From Streptomyces sp. CA-210063 (lineage in GTDB: Bacteria; Actinomycetota; Actinomycetes; Streptomycetales; Streptomycetaceae), in the NCBI RefSeq assembly GCF_024612015.1, contig NZ_CP102512.1:5208001-5272000 (forward strand): 64,000 nucleotides of DNA, given 5' to 3'. Under the pieces are notes generated by a model. The model was given only the letters and a program-made list of their open reading frames with translations. It was not told the origin of the DNA and made no database searches. This document shows positions 29,281-37,401 of the stretch, one piece after another. The translations under genes and the position numbers were made by a program. Within the stretch, counting starts at the first letter, position 1. Every line of letters starts with the position of its first letter.

Positions 29281-29961
29281 GTGACTGACGACAACGCAGC
29301 AGGCTCGCCCGCGTCCGACCTTCCCTCGCCCGCCGACGGATACGTCGGAGATCCCGCGGTACGGGCGGAGTGGGACAACCGATACGCCGACCGACAACAG
29401 CTGTGGAGCGGCCGGCCCAACGGTGCGCTCGTGGCCGAGGTCGCCGGACTCACCCCCGGGCGGGTGCTCGACGTCGGCTGCGGCGAGGGCGCGGACGCCG
29501 TCTGGCTCGCGCGCGGCGGCTGGGACGTGACCGCGCTCGACGTCTCCGGCGTGGCGCTGGAGCGGGCGGCCGGGCACGCGCGGGACGCCGGCCTCGCCGT
29601 TCACTGGGTCCACGCCGCCCTCACCGAGGCGGCGCTCCCGTCGGCCTCCTTCGACCTGGTGTCCGCGCAGTACCCGGCCTTGCGGCGCACCCCCGACGCC
29701 GCGGCCGAGCGAGCACTGCTCGCGGCCGTCGCGCCCGGCGGCGTGCTGCTGCTCGTCCACCACGCGGGGATGGACACCCAGCAGGCGGACGAGGGCGGCT
29801 TCGACCCGGCCGACTACGTCTGGCCCTCGATGGTCGCCGATCTGCTCGACGACGACTGGGAGGTGGAGGTGGACGAGCAACGGCCACGCCTGTCACCCGA
29901 CGGCGGCGCCGGCGCACACCACACCGACGACGTGGTGCTGCGGGCGCGCCGGCTGCGCTGA
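29281..29961 (+). CDS. SAM-dependent methyltransferase, TehB/thiopurine-type
   Basis: 226 residues from the GTG at 29281; other in-frame starts lie upstream, but they would run into the terminator hairpin. The sequence AEWDNRYADRQQLWSGRPNG is typical of the start of this subgroup, followed by motif I RVLDVGCGEGADAVWLA and motif II VTALDVSG, then PASFDLVSAQYPAL-like motif IV. Relatives methylate toxic oxyanions or small molecules. Cytoplasmic; stands alone. Confidence 0.82.
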   Translation: MTDDNAAGSPASDLPSPADGYVGDPAVRAEWDNRYADRQQLWSGRPNGALVAEVAGLTPGRVLDVGCGEGADAVWLARGGWDVTALDVSGVALERAAGHARDAGLAVHWVHAALTEAALPSASFDLVSAQYPALRRTPDAAAERALLAAVAPGGVLLLVHHAGMDTQQADEGGFDPADYVWPSMVADLLDDDWEVEVDEQRPRLSPDGGAGAHHTDDVVLRARRLR

Positions 29962-30249
29962 GACACGAGCCGATGCCGGTCCCCGTTCCGGTCCCCGTTC
30001 AGCTCCGTACACAGTGGTCCCCCTGTGTAGTGGAGTTTCTGTCGGTGCGCGGCAACGAGCGTAGGGATCAGCCGGGGTGGCGGAAATTGTCCTTTGGGGC
30101 AGTGTCCTCAAGGGACCCCTCTCTGTGACGTGGCCGTGTCATTCCAGGGTTCTTCTTGTCAGTAGCGGACGCTAAGTTGGGGGGTAGATCGCCGCCGCAC
30201 CCGGGGCACGGGGCTCTGTCGGGAAAGCGGCATCGGGAAGGGCCGACCA

Positions 30250-30597
30250 ATGACCAAGAGGTCTGACGTAGGAGACACGGCTTGCGCCTACCGGCGCACG
30301 GGGGCCGATCCGGTCCGGGACATCAGCAGGCTCAAGACGCTGACGGACCGGGAGAAGGAAGTCCTGCTTCTGCTGGGCACGGGCCTGGGCAACCGGCAAC
30401 TGGCCCGGGAACTCGGCATAGCCGAGCGGACGGTGAAGGCGCATGTCGCACGCATAGTGGAGAAGCTGGAGCAGCAGACGCGACTGCAGGCCGCGGTGCT
30501 CTCCGTCCTCGCCCACGAACTGCTGTGCGCCGATCCGCGGTGCGCCTGCGGCTCCGCCGCGCCTCTGCCCCGGCTCGTCGGGGCGTCCACGGTCTGA
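30250..30597 (+). CDS. LuxR-type HTH regulator without receiver domain
   Basis: 115 residues from the ATG at 30250 (GGGAAGGG upstream). Only a GerE/LuxR DNA-binding domain is present (about 28-90: LKTLTDREKEVLLLLGTGLG, NRQLARELGIAERTVKAHVA, RIVEKLEQQTRLQAAV). A Cys-rich tail (LLCADPRCACGS) has three Cys that could bind metal or sense redox state. Stand-alone HTH proteins of this size are frequent developmental or metabolic regulators in Streptomyces. The target is unknown. Confidence 0.87.
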   Translation: MTKRSDVGDTACAYRRTGADPVRDISRLKTLTDREKEVLLLLGTGLGNRQLARELGIAERTVKAHVARIVEKLEQQTRLQAAVLSVLAHELLCADPRCACGSAAPLPRLVGASTV

Positions 30598-30916
30598 GCG
30601 CCGCCGGCTGCGGGGAACCCTTCGAAAGGCGCCTCGCAGACCAGGTTTTGGCGTTTACTTGTGGAAATTTTGACCATTCGCCGAGACCTGGACGCGCCCG
30701 CTCGTCAGCAACACATCGGCAACACATCAACCAGTCGAGCAACTTACGGGGTGAATACGACCATGTGCGCAGTCCTTCGATGTCCCAGCCTTCGATGTCC
30801 CAGCTGTTGATGTCCCGGCTGAGCTAGTCCGCGATCAGAAATGACAGGTGTGAGGAGGGGTCCCACCGCGGGCCCCTCCTCCGCCGTACGACGACGGAGC
30901 ACGGGAGTTGACCAGG
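30598..30916. other. Gene-free region with three 15-bp repeats
   Basis: TTCGATGTCCCAGCC-like units occur three times between 30776 and 30821, the last degenerate. They encode MSQ-type triplets but have no ribosome site, so no gene is called. The rest holds nothing recognisable. Confidence 0.6.
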
Positions 30917-31417
30917 ATGAGGCGCCCTTCGAGGCGTGGGCAGGTCGCGATCGGGGTGGGTGCGGCCGCCGCGGTGGTCGCCGGGGTGCTCGTGGCCCGG
31001 GAGGTGTCCTCCCCCGCCCTCGACGTGCGGCCGGCCGCGCGGGCCGGGGACCCCGCCTGCACCGGGATCGCCGGCCGCTACCCCGCCCGGATCGTCGGCG
31101 AGTCCCGCGACCCCGTCTCCGTGACCGGCGTGGCCTCCTGGGGCAACGGCGGCGTGGTGCTGCGCTGCGGCCTCGAACCCCCGGCCGAGACCGGCGACCC
31201 GTGTGTCGAGGTCGACGGCGTCGACTGGGTGTTCAGGGAGGACCGGTCCGCCGGTTCCGGCTACCGCATCCTCATCACCTACGGCCGCGACCCCGCCGTA
31301 CAGGCCTTCGTCGACGACCGGATCACGGCGATCGACGGCGTGCTGGTGGACCTCAGCGATGTGGTGAGACCGATCGAGCGGTCGCCCGACGACGAGTGCG
31401 TGGCCGCTCCGCGCTGA
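30917..31417 (+). CDS. DUF3515-like membrane-anchored protein
   Basis: 166 residues from the ATG at 30917 (GGGAG upstream; TTG 30908 possible). One N-terminal transmembrane helix (VAIGVGAAAAVVAGVLVA) is followed by an extracytoplasmic domain with four Cys. VTGVASWGNGGVVLRCGLEP, VDGVDWVFREDRSAGSGYRI and TYGRDPAVQAFVDD are the pattern of DUF3515. These proteins are widespread in actinobacteria and of unknown role, often near cell-envelope or D-Ala-D-Ala ligase genes; that context is absent here. Confidence 0.82.
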   Translation: MRRPSRRGQVAIGVGAAAAVVAGVLVAREVSSPALDVRPAARAGDPACTGIAGRYPARIVGESRDPVSVTGVASWGNGGVVLRCGLEPPAETGDPCVEVDGVDWVFREDRSAGSGYRILITYGRDPAVQAFVDDRITAIDGVLVDLSDVVRPIERSPDDECVAAPR

Positions 31418-31634
31418 CGCACCCACCACGCCACCCACCACCCCGCCCGCCCTCCCGATCCACGTCCGCCCGCCAGTGTTCCCCCCTCGGTGCCACCCAT
31501 CGGTGCCACCCATCGGTGCCCCCGACCTGCACGAATCTAGGCCGGAGCCGGGACGCCCCGCGACGTCTCATGGGGAGGTGTTCCCCGGGGCACTGCCCCA
31601 AAGGGCAGCGCCGCGACAGCAGTTGAGGTGGCGG

Positions 31635-32099
31635 TCAGGCCGTGTGGGCGCGGCCGCCGCCGAGGCTGCCCGAGGGTGCCGTCGGGATGAGGCGGTCGTA
31701 GCGCCAGGCGCACAGGCCCAGGGCCATCACGAACTGCAGATTGAGCAGGGCGGCGATCATCAGCAGGAAGGCCCAGTCCACCGCGTCGGCCAGCCCCTCC
31801 CCGGCCAACACCGCGGTCGCCACCAGGGACAGCAGATACAGGACCGCGTACACGGAGATGTCGATGGTCGCGGTGCGCCAGCGCGACAGCGCGGGAAGCA
31901 CCTTCCGGACCACCGTCAGGACGAGGACCGCCACCGGCGGGAAGAAGAGCCCGCCCCCGACGATCATCTCCAGGCCGAAGTCCCAGACCGACATGTTCAC
32001 TCCGGCCGCCACCACGTTCATCACGACCACCGCCCACAGCCATGAGGGAAGGGTGACCATGGCCGCGTACTCGACCGCGCGGCGCCACGGCGTAATCAT
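31635..32099 (-). CDS. Integral membrane protein of unknown function
   Basis: 154 residues from the ATG at 32099, with GAGGAGT upstream. Four hydrophobic helices are visible (VTLPSWLWAVVVMNVVAAGV; IVGGGLFFPPVAVLVLTVV; ISVYAVLYLLSLVATAVLAG; AFLLMIAALLNLQFVMALGL), with short loops. No family motif is recognised. It is divergent from the TlpA-like gene. Confidence 0.72.
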   Translation of the reverse strand: MITPWRRAVEYAAMVTLPSWLWAVVVMNVVAAGVNMSVWDFGLEMIVGGGLFFPPVAVLVLTVVRKVLPALSRWRTATIDISVYAVLYLLSLVATAVLAGEGLADAVDWAFLLMIAALLNLQFVMALGLCAWRYDRLIPTAPSGSLGGGRAHTA

Positions 32100-32202
32100 C
32101 TGCACTCCTCGCATCCCCGTATGTCACCGGCGGTCAACCGGTGACCACAGCAGTGTCCCAGCCGTCAACGGGAGGGCGATCGGCAGCCTCCCCGAGGGAG
32201 TT

Positions 32203-32218
32203 GCTTAGGGCCCTAAGC
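32203..32218 (+). promoter_or_regulatory. Perfect 16-bp palindrome upstream of the TlpA-like gene
   Basis: GCTTAGGGCCCTAAGC, ending 9 bases before the start codon. The TTAG-N4-CTAA spacing suits a dimeric regulator such as a MarR or TetR type; no such gene is adjacent. Confidence 0.5.
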
Positions 32219-32227
32219 TGTACGGCG

Positions 32228-32818
32228 ATGAAGACGAACCCCCGCGCGGCCCTGTGCGTGGTGGTGGCCGGGCTCGTGGTGACCGGCTGCGCCACCCCGA
32301 AGGCGTTGCCGACAGACGCCGAACAGGCGGAGTCGGCTCAACAAGCGGGCGGGCCGGGGCTGTTCCGGAGCATCCCGGTGGCCGAGCGGCCCGCCGCGCC
32401 CGACTTCGCCGGCACCACCGTCGACGGCGAGCCGGTCCGGCTCTCCGACTACCGGGGGCACGTCGTCGTCGTGAACGCCTGGGCCTCCACCTGCGGCCCC
32501 TGCCGCGCCGAATCACCCGATCTCGACCGTACGCAGCGGAAGCTGAAGTCGCGGGGCGTGCGGGTCCTGGGTGTCAGCACCGACGCGTCCCGGCGGAACG
32601 CCCTCGCCTTCGAGCGGGACCTCGGCCTGTCCTACCCGAGCCTGTACGACCCGGGCGGCAAGCAGTTCCTGAAGCTGCCGAACGGTCTGGTGAACCCGCG
32701 GATCCTCCCCTTCACCCTGTTCGTCGACCGCGACGGCCGGATCGCCGGGGCCGTGCAGAGCAAGGTGTCGGAGAAGGACGTGCGCAGCGTCGTCACGACG
32801 ATGCTGGAGGAGCAGTAG
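32228..32818 (+). CDS. TlpA/ResA-like thiol-disulphide lipoprotein
   Basis: 196 residues from the ATG at 32228. Lipobox LVVTGCA places the lipid Cys at about residue 21. The thioredoxin fold begins at APDFAGTTVDGEPVRLSDYR and has the active site NAWASTCGPCRAESPDL (CGPC) and a cis-Pro region RILPFTLFVDRDGRI. Such proteins reduce disulphides outside the membrane, for example in cytochrome c maturation or oxidative defence. A palindromic operator sits directly upstream. Confidence 0.9.
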   Translation: MKTNPRAALCVVVAGLVVTGCATPKALPTDAEQAESAQQAGGPGLFRSIPVAERPAAPDFAGTTVDGEPVRLSDYRGHVVVVNAWASTCGPCRAESPDLDRTQRKLKSRGVRVLGVSTDASRRNALAFERDLGLSYPSLYDPGGKQFLKLPNGLVNPRILPFTLFVDRDGRIAGAVQSKVSEKDVRSVVTTMLEEQ

Positions 32819-32850
32819 GCGTCGCCCGCTTCTCCTTCTTCCCGCTCCCC

Positions 32851-33648
32851 TTACTCCTCTTCCTCTTTCTCCTGTTTCTCCTCTTTCTCCTTCTTCAGGA
32901 GGTCCTGGAGGCGTTGGGCGCCCGCCAGGGTGGCCTCCCTGGTGGCGGCTTCGTCGATGCCGTAGAGGCCGCCGTGGGTGAGGAGGGCGGCGGTGTCGCC
33001 GACGCGTACGGTGACGAGGTCGAGGGTGAGGGCACCGTCCTCGCCGTCGACGTCACCGCTGACGGTCAGCCGCAGCCCCTGCCGGGCGTCGCCGATGCCG
33101 CCGGGGATCTCCATGGGGGTGACCTCGGCGTCGTACTCCCGTCCCTGGACGCCGGTGATGGTGAACTCCCCGCAGCTGTCCATGAGTTGCCGGAAATAGC
33201 CGAGGCGCGTGTCGAGGTCGGCCCTGTCGTACGCGCCGACCTGGTAGCGCAGCTGGGCGCCGTACTCGTTGTCGTCGAAGCCCGTGACGGCCGTGCCGCC
33301 CCTGGGCTCGCCGAGGAGGTCCTCGGTGTAGACCGCGTCGAGGAGTTCCTGGCACTCGGGGCGGTCGGTGCGGCCCTTGAGGACGCCGTCCCGCCAGGTC
33401 GCCGCGCCCTGGGTGTCGGACCAGGCGTCGCCGAGGTCGCCCTGGCGGAGCAGGGCGCTGCGGGCGTGGGCGTCGGTGAGGGCGGAGGCCGACGGGGCGG
33501 TGGGCGAGCCGGAGGCCGTGGTCTCGTCGACGACAGCGGCCTCCGGGAAGCCGCGCGGGTGTCCCGGATCGTCCACCGCGCAGGCCGCCACCCCCGCGAG
33601 CATCCCGACGCCCACGACCCGGGCGAGAACACGGTACGGACGACGCAT
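32851..33648 (-). CDS. Lipoprotein of unknown function with charged tail
   Basis: 265 residues from the ATG at 33648. Lipobox MLAGVAACAVDD. The mature domain (ALTDAHARSALLRQGDLGDAW, DAVYTEDLLGEPRGGTAVTG, QLRYQVGAYDRADLDTRLGY) resembles extracellular sensor or PknH-type lipoprotein domains of actinobacteria, with two Cys (ECQELL, DSCGEF). The C-terminus is an unusual run of Lys/Glu (KKEKEEKQEKEEEE) from an AG-rich tract. It converges on the TlpA-like gene. Confidence 0.75.
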   Translation of the reverse strand: MRRPYRVLARVVGVGMLAGVAACAVDDPGHPRGFPEAAVVDETTASGSPTAPSASALTDAHARSALLRQGDLGDAWSDTQGAATWRDGVLKGRTDRPECQELLDAVYTEDLLGEPRGGTAVTGFDDNEYGAQLRYQVGAYDRADLDTRLGYFRQLMDSCGEFTITGVQGREYDAEVTPMEIPGGIGDARQGLRLTVSGDVDGEDGALTLDLVTVRVGDTAALLTHGGLYGIDEAATREATLAGAQRLQDLLKKEKEEKQEKEEEE

Positions 33649-33815
33649 GGCGGAGCCTCCCGAGAGCACGACGTTTCGTCTCCTAGGCCAGCACCACCCG
33701 GGCCCGCCCACCAGCGCACAAGGGCGTACGGGTGACCGCCTCCCCCGTACGGCGCAGCCCCGGGCGTCGCAACCCCGGGCGCGTGCGAGGCCGGCTTCCC
33801 GTCCCGGCCGGGCGG

Positions 33816-34727
33816 CTACCCGGGCGAGGCGCTCTCGGGCAGGGCGGTCGGGACGACCCGGCCCTCGTCCGTCGTGGGTGGGGTGACGGTCGGTGTCCCG
33901 GTCGGGCGCGGTTCCGGTGTCGTCGGCGCGCCCCGGATCTCCACGAGCGCGCCCTGCCGCAGCCGCTCGTACAGCCAGCGCGCGTCGGCGGTGCGGAGGC
34001 CGATCCAGCCGGGGGTGGTGTCGTAGGTGCCGGGGGCCTTCTCGTCGTAGGTGAGGGCGGCGATGTAGACCACGGTGCCGGCCACGCGCCGCGTCGGGCT
34101 CCCGCTCGCTGGCTCGCTCGGGGCCGTGGTGGCGCGCTCGGCCCCCGTACCGGGCAGAGTCGCCGTACCGCGACGCTCATCGCCCACGTCAGCCCCGTCC
34201 TCCGCACCCCCGTCCTCGCCCACGTCACTCCCGCCCTCGTCCCCCGCGTCGCTCGCCTCGACCGGGGTCAGCTCCAGGACCCACGGCAGCTTCATCTCGT
34301 ACCCGTCACCGAAGCCGAGTGTCTCGCCGGTGACGATCTTGTCGGTGCTCTTGGCGGTGACGGTCATGAGGCCGGTCGGGGTCGGAGTCTTGAGGGTGCC
34401 GGAGGAGATGGGCAGTTCGCGCCCGGCGACGGTGAGGGTCCGGCGGGAGAGGTCCACGGTGGCGTCGGGGGCGGCGGACACGTCGACGGTGGGGGTGGCG
34501 GAAGCCGCCGGCTCCCGTCGGTCTTCCGTGCCGTGGGACGAGGCGACGCTCAGGGTGAGGAACGCGGCCAGAGCCGCCGCCGCGCAGCCTCCGGCGGTCG
34601 CGGCGGTCGTACGGCGACGGCGTCGGCGGCGTCCCGCGGTGGCGCGGACATCGGCGCCGGAGCCGGGCGGGGACGTCTCGGCGGTCTCGGCCAACTCGCG
34701 TAGACGGGTGGTGAGTTCATCGGACAC
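33816..34727 (-). CDS. Sigma-factor membrane partner with catalytically dead YkuD-like domain
   Basis: 303 residues from the GTG at 34727 (AAGGAG upstream), overlapping the sigma gene by 11 bases. A cytoplasmic part (VSDELTTRLRELAETAETSP), a run of Arg, one transmembrane helix and an extracellular part. The latter follows the L,D-transpeptidase (YkuD) layout: VDLSRRTLTVAGRELPIS, TPTPTGLMTVTAKSTDK and YDTTPGWIGLRTADARWLYE. The catalytic SHGCxR motif is replaced by TPGWIG, so His and Cys are both lost. It probably acts as an anti-sigma-like envelope sensor. An Asp/Glu-rich insert interrupts the fold. Confidence 0.75.
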   Translation of the reverse strand: MSDELTTRLRELAETAETSPPGSGADVRATAGRRRRRRRTTAATAGGCAAAALAAFLTLSVASSHGTEDRREPAASATPTVDVSAAPDATVDLSRRTLTVAGRELPISSGTLKTPTPTGLMTVTAKSTDKIVTGETLGFGDGYEMKLPWVLELTPVEASDAGDEGGSDVGEDGGAEDGADVGDERRGTATLPGTGAERATTAPSEPASGSPTRRVAGTVVYIAALTYDEKAPGTYDTTPGWIGLRTADARWLYERLRQGALVEIRGAPTTPEPRPTGTPTVTPPTTDEGRVVPTALPESASPG

Positions 34728-35220
34728 GGCCGTCCTCCTTCTCACCCTCGCCGGGGGCCAGTTCGCGCGCCAGCGCCGCCCGGCCGCGGGACAGCCGGGC
34801 CTTGACGGTGCCCACGGGCGCACCGGTCTCGGAGGCTACCTGCTCGACACTCAAGTCGCACAGATGGTGCAGAACCACTGCCATCCGCTGGGCCTCCGGT
34901 AGCCTGCGCAACGCCTGGACCAGTACCGCGCGTTCGGGATCGGGCCCCGGCGCGTGGTCCGGGGGCGGATCGCGGCGGACCAGCTCCAGCCAACGGCGCG
35001 CCCGCCGCCAGCGGCTCACCGCGAGCCGCATCGCCACGGTCCGCAGCCACGCCTCGGGCGCCCCCTCCGCGAGGAAGTCCCGCCGCCGGTCCCAGGCCCG
35101 TACGAAGGCCTCCTGCACGACGTCCTGCGCCTCGCCGTGGTCCCCGGTGAAGGCGTAGAGCTGGCCGGTCAGCCGGGGGAACGCGGTGGCGTAGAACGCG
35201 TCGAACTCTTCCTCGGTCAT
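34717..35220 (-). CDS. SigE-family ECF RNA polymerase sigma factor
   Basis: 167 residues from the ATG at 35220 (GGCAGGGG upstream). Region 2: FDAFYATAFPRLTGQLYAFT, EAQDVVQEAFVRAWDRRRDF. Region 4: RRLPEAQRMAVVLHHLCDLS, VEQVASETGAPVGTVKARLS, RGRAALARELA. Directs RNA polymerase to a stress regulon. The downstream gene overlaps it and encodes a membrane protein with an envelope-facing domain, which suggests control by cell-wall state. A divergent lipoprotein gene shares the upstream region. Confidence 0.92.
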   Translation of the reverse strand: MTEEEFDAFYATAFPRLTGQLYAFTGDHGEAQDVVQEAFVRAWDRRRDFLAEGAPEAWLRTVAMRLAVSRWRRARRWLELVRRDPPPDHAPGPDPERAVLVQALRRLPEAQRMAVVLHHLCDLSVEQVASETGAPVGTVKARLSRGRAALARELAPGEGEKEDGRVR

Positions 35221-35315
35221 GCCCCTGCCATTGTCCGAAGTCCCGTGCATCGCCGTGCAACCCGGTCGCCCCCGTCGTGCGTACAGGTCCCGTACGCCAC
35301 GCCGCACATCGAAAC

Positions 35316-35362
35316 ACATCGCTGGAACACACGGCCGAACACATCGCTGAAGACATCGCTGG
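35316..35362. repeat. ACATCGCTG repeats in the divergent promoter region
   Basis: Three copies of ACATCGCTG between the sigma gene and the Ig-domain lipoprotein gene. They may be operator half-sites. Confidence 0.5.
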
Positions 35363-35371
35363 GGGAAGACC

Positions 35372-35845
35372 ATGACCACGAGGAACAGGGCCGCGGGAAC
35401 GGGGAAAGCGCGCCGCCACGTTCGCGTGCTCGTCACCACCGCCGCCTGTGCGTTCACGCTCGCGCTCACGGGCTGTTCGGGGAGCGGGACGGGGGTGCGG
35501 GTCGAGGGGCCGAGCTCGATACCGCAGGCCCAGGCCGAGGTGGACGCCGGGATCGACGGCGCGCGCGTCGACATCGCCGACGGGCAGACCGTGGGCGTCG
35601 GCGGACCGATATCCGTCACCTTCGACCGCCCGGTTCCGGCAGCCGAACGCGCCCAGGTGGAAAGACAGTTGAAGGTCGTCATGGACTCCGGTGTCGACGG
35701 CTCCTGGAGCTGGGTCGAGGACCGCGACCTCGCCGACGGGCAGCGCGTCGCCTTCCGGCCGCGCGTCTCCTGGAAGCCCGGCACGAAGGTCACCGTCCAG
35801 GTCGGCGCGGACCTCACCCGTCACTTCACGGTGGGCCGCTCCTGA
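35372..35845 (+). CDS. Lipoprotein consisting only of an L,D-transpeptidase Ig-like domain
   Basis: 157 residues from the ATG at 35372 (GGGGGAAGA upstream). Lipobox LALTGCSG. The mature part GARVDIADGQTVGVGGPISV, TFDRPVPAAERAQVERQL, DGSWSWVEDRDLADGQRVAF and PGTKVTVQVGADL is the N-terminal Ig (Big_10) module found before the catalytic domain in actinobacterial L,D-transpeptidases. The YkuD domain is absent and the gene ends cleanly. It may be a truncated transpeptidase or a peptidoglycan-binding accessory to the adjacent sensor. Confidence 0.8.
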   Translation: MTTRNRAAGTGKARRHVRVLVTTAACAFTLALTGCSGSGTGVRVEGPSSIPQAQAEVDAGIDGARVDIADGQTVGVGGPISVTFDRPVPAAERAQVERQLKVVMDSGVDGSWSWVEDRDLADGQRVAFRPRVSWKPGTKVTVQVGADLTRHFTVGRS

Positions 35846-35911
35846 GGCCGGAAGAAAGTCGCCGGAAAAAGTCGCAGGAAAAAGTCGCAGGAAAAAAAGT
35901 CGGCTGAGGCC

Positions 35912-35937
35912 GGAAACAACTTGGCCGCCGGTGTCAT
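35912..35937 (+). promoter_or_regulatory. Possible ECF-type promoter
   Basis: GGAAAC (35912-35917) and GTCATC (35933-35938) are about 15 bases apart, similar to envelope-stress ECF promoters. It precedes the secreted sensor-domain gene. Three GGAAAAAGTCGCA-like repeats lie just upstream (35865-35900). Confidence 0.35.
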
Positions 35938-36009
35938 CCATCCCCTGCGTTCCGCGGGTTTTCAAGGGTGTCAGACCAACACACCTATGGGGGTAGTCCG
36001 TTCGTGACC

Positions 36010-36579
36010 ATGACACGGATGCACAAGTACGTCGCCGTCGCCGCGCTGACCACGCTGCTGGCGGGGGCTCCGACACTGTCGTACGCCGTCTCACAGGGGG
36101 AGACGGCGCACACCACCGCGCAGACGGCCGCCGCGGCGGCCAAGAAGGCGCCGACTCCGCGTATCGTCAAGCCCGGTGAGCACGTCGTCGCCGCGCCCGG
36201 CTTCGAGCTGTGGCTGACGGCGGAGGGCAAGCACTGGACGGACCCGGACATGCCCGACGACCCGCAGTTCCGCAGCGTCGTCGACGGCAACATCGACCCG
36301 ACGCAGCCGGGGGTCTCCCTCCAGGCGAGCGGCCTCGATGGCCACTACTACCTCTCCGGCCTCTACTACGGCGGCAAGGGCACGGCCTCCCGTGTCGAGG
36401 TCGCCACGAGCACGGGCAAGGTCCGCGGCAAGCTGATCGAGCTGGCCGGGAAGCCGGGCTGGGGCGTCTGGTACGCCATCGCCGACCTGCCCCCGGGGGA
36501 CGACGGGGGGGACTTCCTCCGCAATGTCACCGTCTACGACACCAAGGGCCGCGTCTACTCCCAGCTGCAGCTGAACTGA
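36010..36579 (+). CDS. Secreted protein sharing the sensor domain of the next anti-sigma-like protein
   Basis: 189 residues from the ATG at 36010 (GTG 36004 possible). A signal peptide ends near TLSYAVSQ. The domain reads RIVKPGEHVVAAPGFELWLT, AEGKHWTDPDMPDD, FRSVVDGNIDPTQPGVSLQA, YLSGLYYGGKGTASRVEVAT and GWGVWYAIADLPP. The extracellular half of the protein at 37398-38210 is clearly homologous (TQLWLTADGKHWRDP; FRSLVDGNLDTGEPGITMQG; WGVWYSHVKVP). It looks like a free copy of the sensor and could compete for the same ligand. Confidence 0.8.
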   Translation: MTRMHKYVAVAALTTLLAGAPTLSYAVSQGETAHTTAQTAAAAAKKAPTPRIVKPGEHVVAAPGFELWLTAEGKHWTDPDMPDDPQFRSVVDGNIDPTQPGVSLQASGLDGHYYLSGLYYGGKGTASRVEVATSTGKVRGKLIELAGKPGWGVWYAIADLPPGDDGGDFLRNVTVYDTKGRVYSQLQLN

Positions 36580-36585
36580 CCGGCA

Positions 36586-36638
36586 GCCGACGCGATCGGC
36601 AGACGGCCGACGCGATCGGCAGACGCCGACGCGTTCGG
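36586..36638. repeat. 19-bp direct repeats before the second sigma gene
   Basis: GCCGACGCGATCGGCAGAC at 36586-36604 and 36606-36624, followed by a partial third unit. Confidence 0.7.
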
Positions 36639-36729
36639 CCGCTCGAAGTGACCGTGTGGGCGGGGGACTTGACCACTCCCCCGCACGCTCGGCACGCTCC
36701 CCCACTCCCAACCCCGAGGACCGTCGTCC

Positions 36730-37401
36730 GTGCCGCACGAGAAATCCGGACCGCACGAGCAGGCCGCGCCGCACGAGCAGCCCGGACCGCCCGAGGGCGG
36801 CGACTTCGCCGCGTACGCCACCGCGGCCTGGCCCCGTCTGGTGCGCACCGCGCACATGCTGACCGGCGACTTCCACGAGGCCGAGGATCTCGTGCAGACG
36901 ACCCTGGCGAAGGTGTACGCCCGCTGGCGGCGCATACCGCGCGACGACGTCGACTTCTACGTACGGCGTTCACTGGTGAACAACAACATCAGCCGCGTAC
37001 GCAAGAGACGCGTGGCCCATCTGCTGACGCCGTTCCTGCCGGAGCGGGTGCACGAGCGGCAGGCCGGGCACGCGGAGTCGGTCGCCCAACGGGCCGCCGT
37101 CACCCAGGCGTTGGCCACGCTGTCGGCCCGGCAGCGGTCCGTGCTGGTGCTCCGCTTCTGGGAGGACCTCGGCGAGAACGAGATCGCCCAGGTGCTCGGC
37201 TGCTCGCTCGGCACGGTCAAGACCCATGTACGACGCGGCCTCCAGGCCCTGCGCGCCCACCCCGTGTTCGCCGCCGCCCCCCACACGGACGACGCCCACG
37301 ACTCCACCGCCTCCCCCGCTCCCACCGCCTCCCCCGCTCCCTCCGCCTCTCCCCCGTCCGCCCCGGCGCCCCCCTCGCCCGTCCCCGGAGCCCGCCCATG
37401 A
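36730..37401 (+). CDS. SigE-family ECF RNA polymerase sigma factor (second module)
   Basis: 223 residues from the GTG at 36730. An HEQ-rich N-terminus precedes region 2 (FAAYATAAWPRLVRTAHMLT, FHEAEDLVQTTLAKVYARWR) and region 4 (ATLSARQRSVLVLRFWEDLG, ENEIAQVLGCSLGTVKTHVR). A 45-residue Ala/Pro/Ser tail follows the HTH, which is unusual. Its stop overlaps the start of the membrane partner gene (ATGA), so the pair is made together. Confidence 0.92.
   Translation: MPHEKSGPHEQAAPHEQPGPPEGGDFAAYATAAWPRLVRTAHMLTGDFHEAEDLVQTTLAKVYARWRRIPRDDVDFYVRRSLVNNNISRVRKRRVAHLLTPFLPERVHERQAGHAESVAQRAAVTQALATLSARQRSVLVLRFWEDLGENEIAQVLGCSLGTVKTHVRRGLQALRAHPVFAAAPHTDDAHDSTASPAPTASPAPSASPPSAPAPPSPVPGARP

Noticed and set aside
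26184..29453. 1089-codon minus-strand frame opposite the SdrD-like gene
   Set aside because: The plus-strand gene has a signal peptide and recognisable domains; the reverse frame has none.
30776..30828. Tiny peptide MSQPSMSQLLMSRLS from the 15-bp repeats
   Set aside because: No ribosome site, and the frame is a by-product of the repeat.
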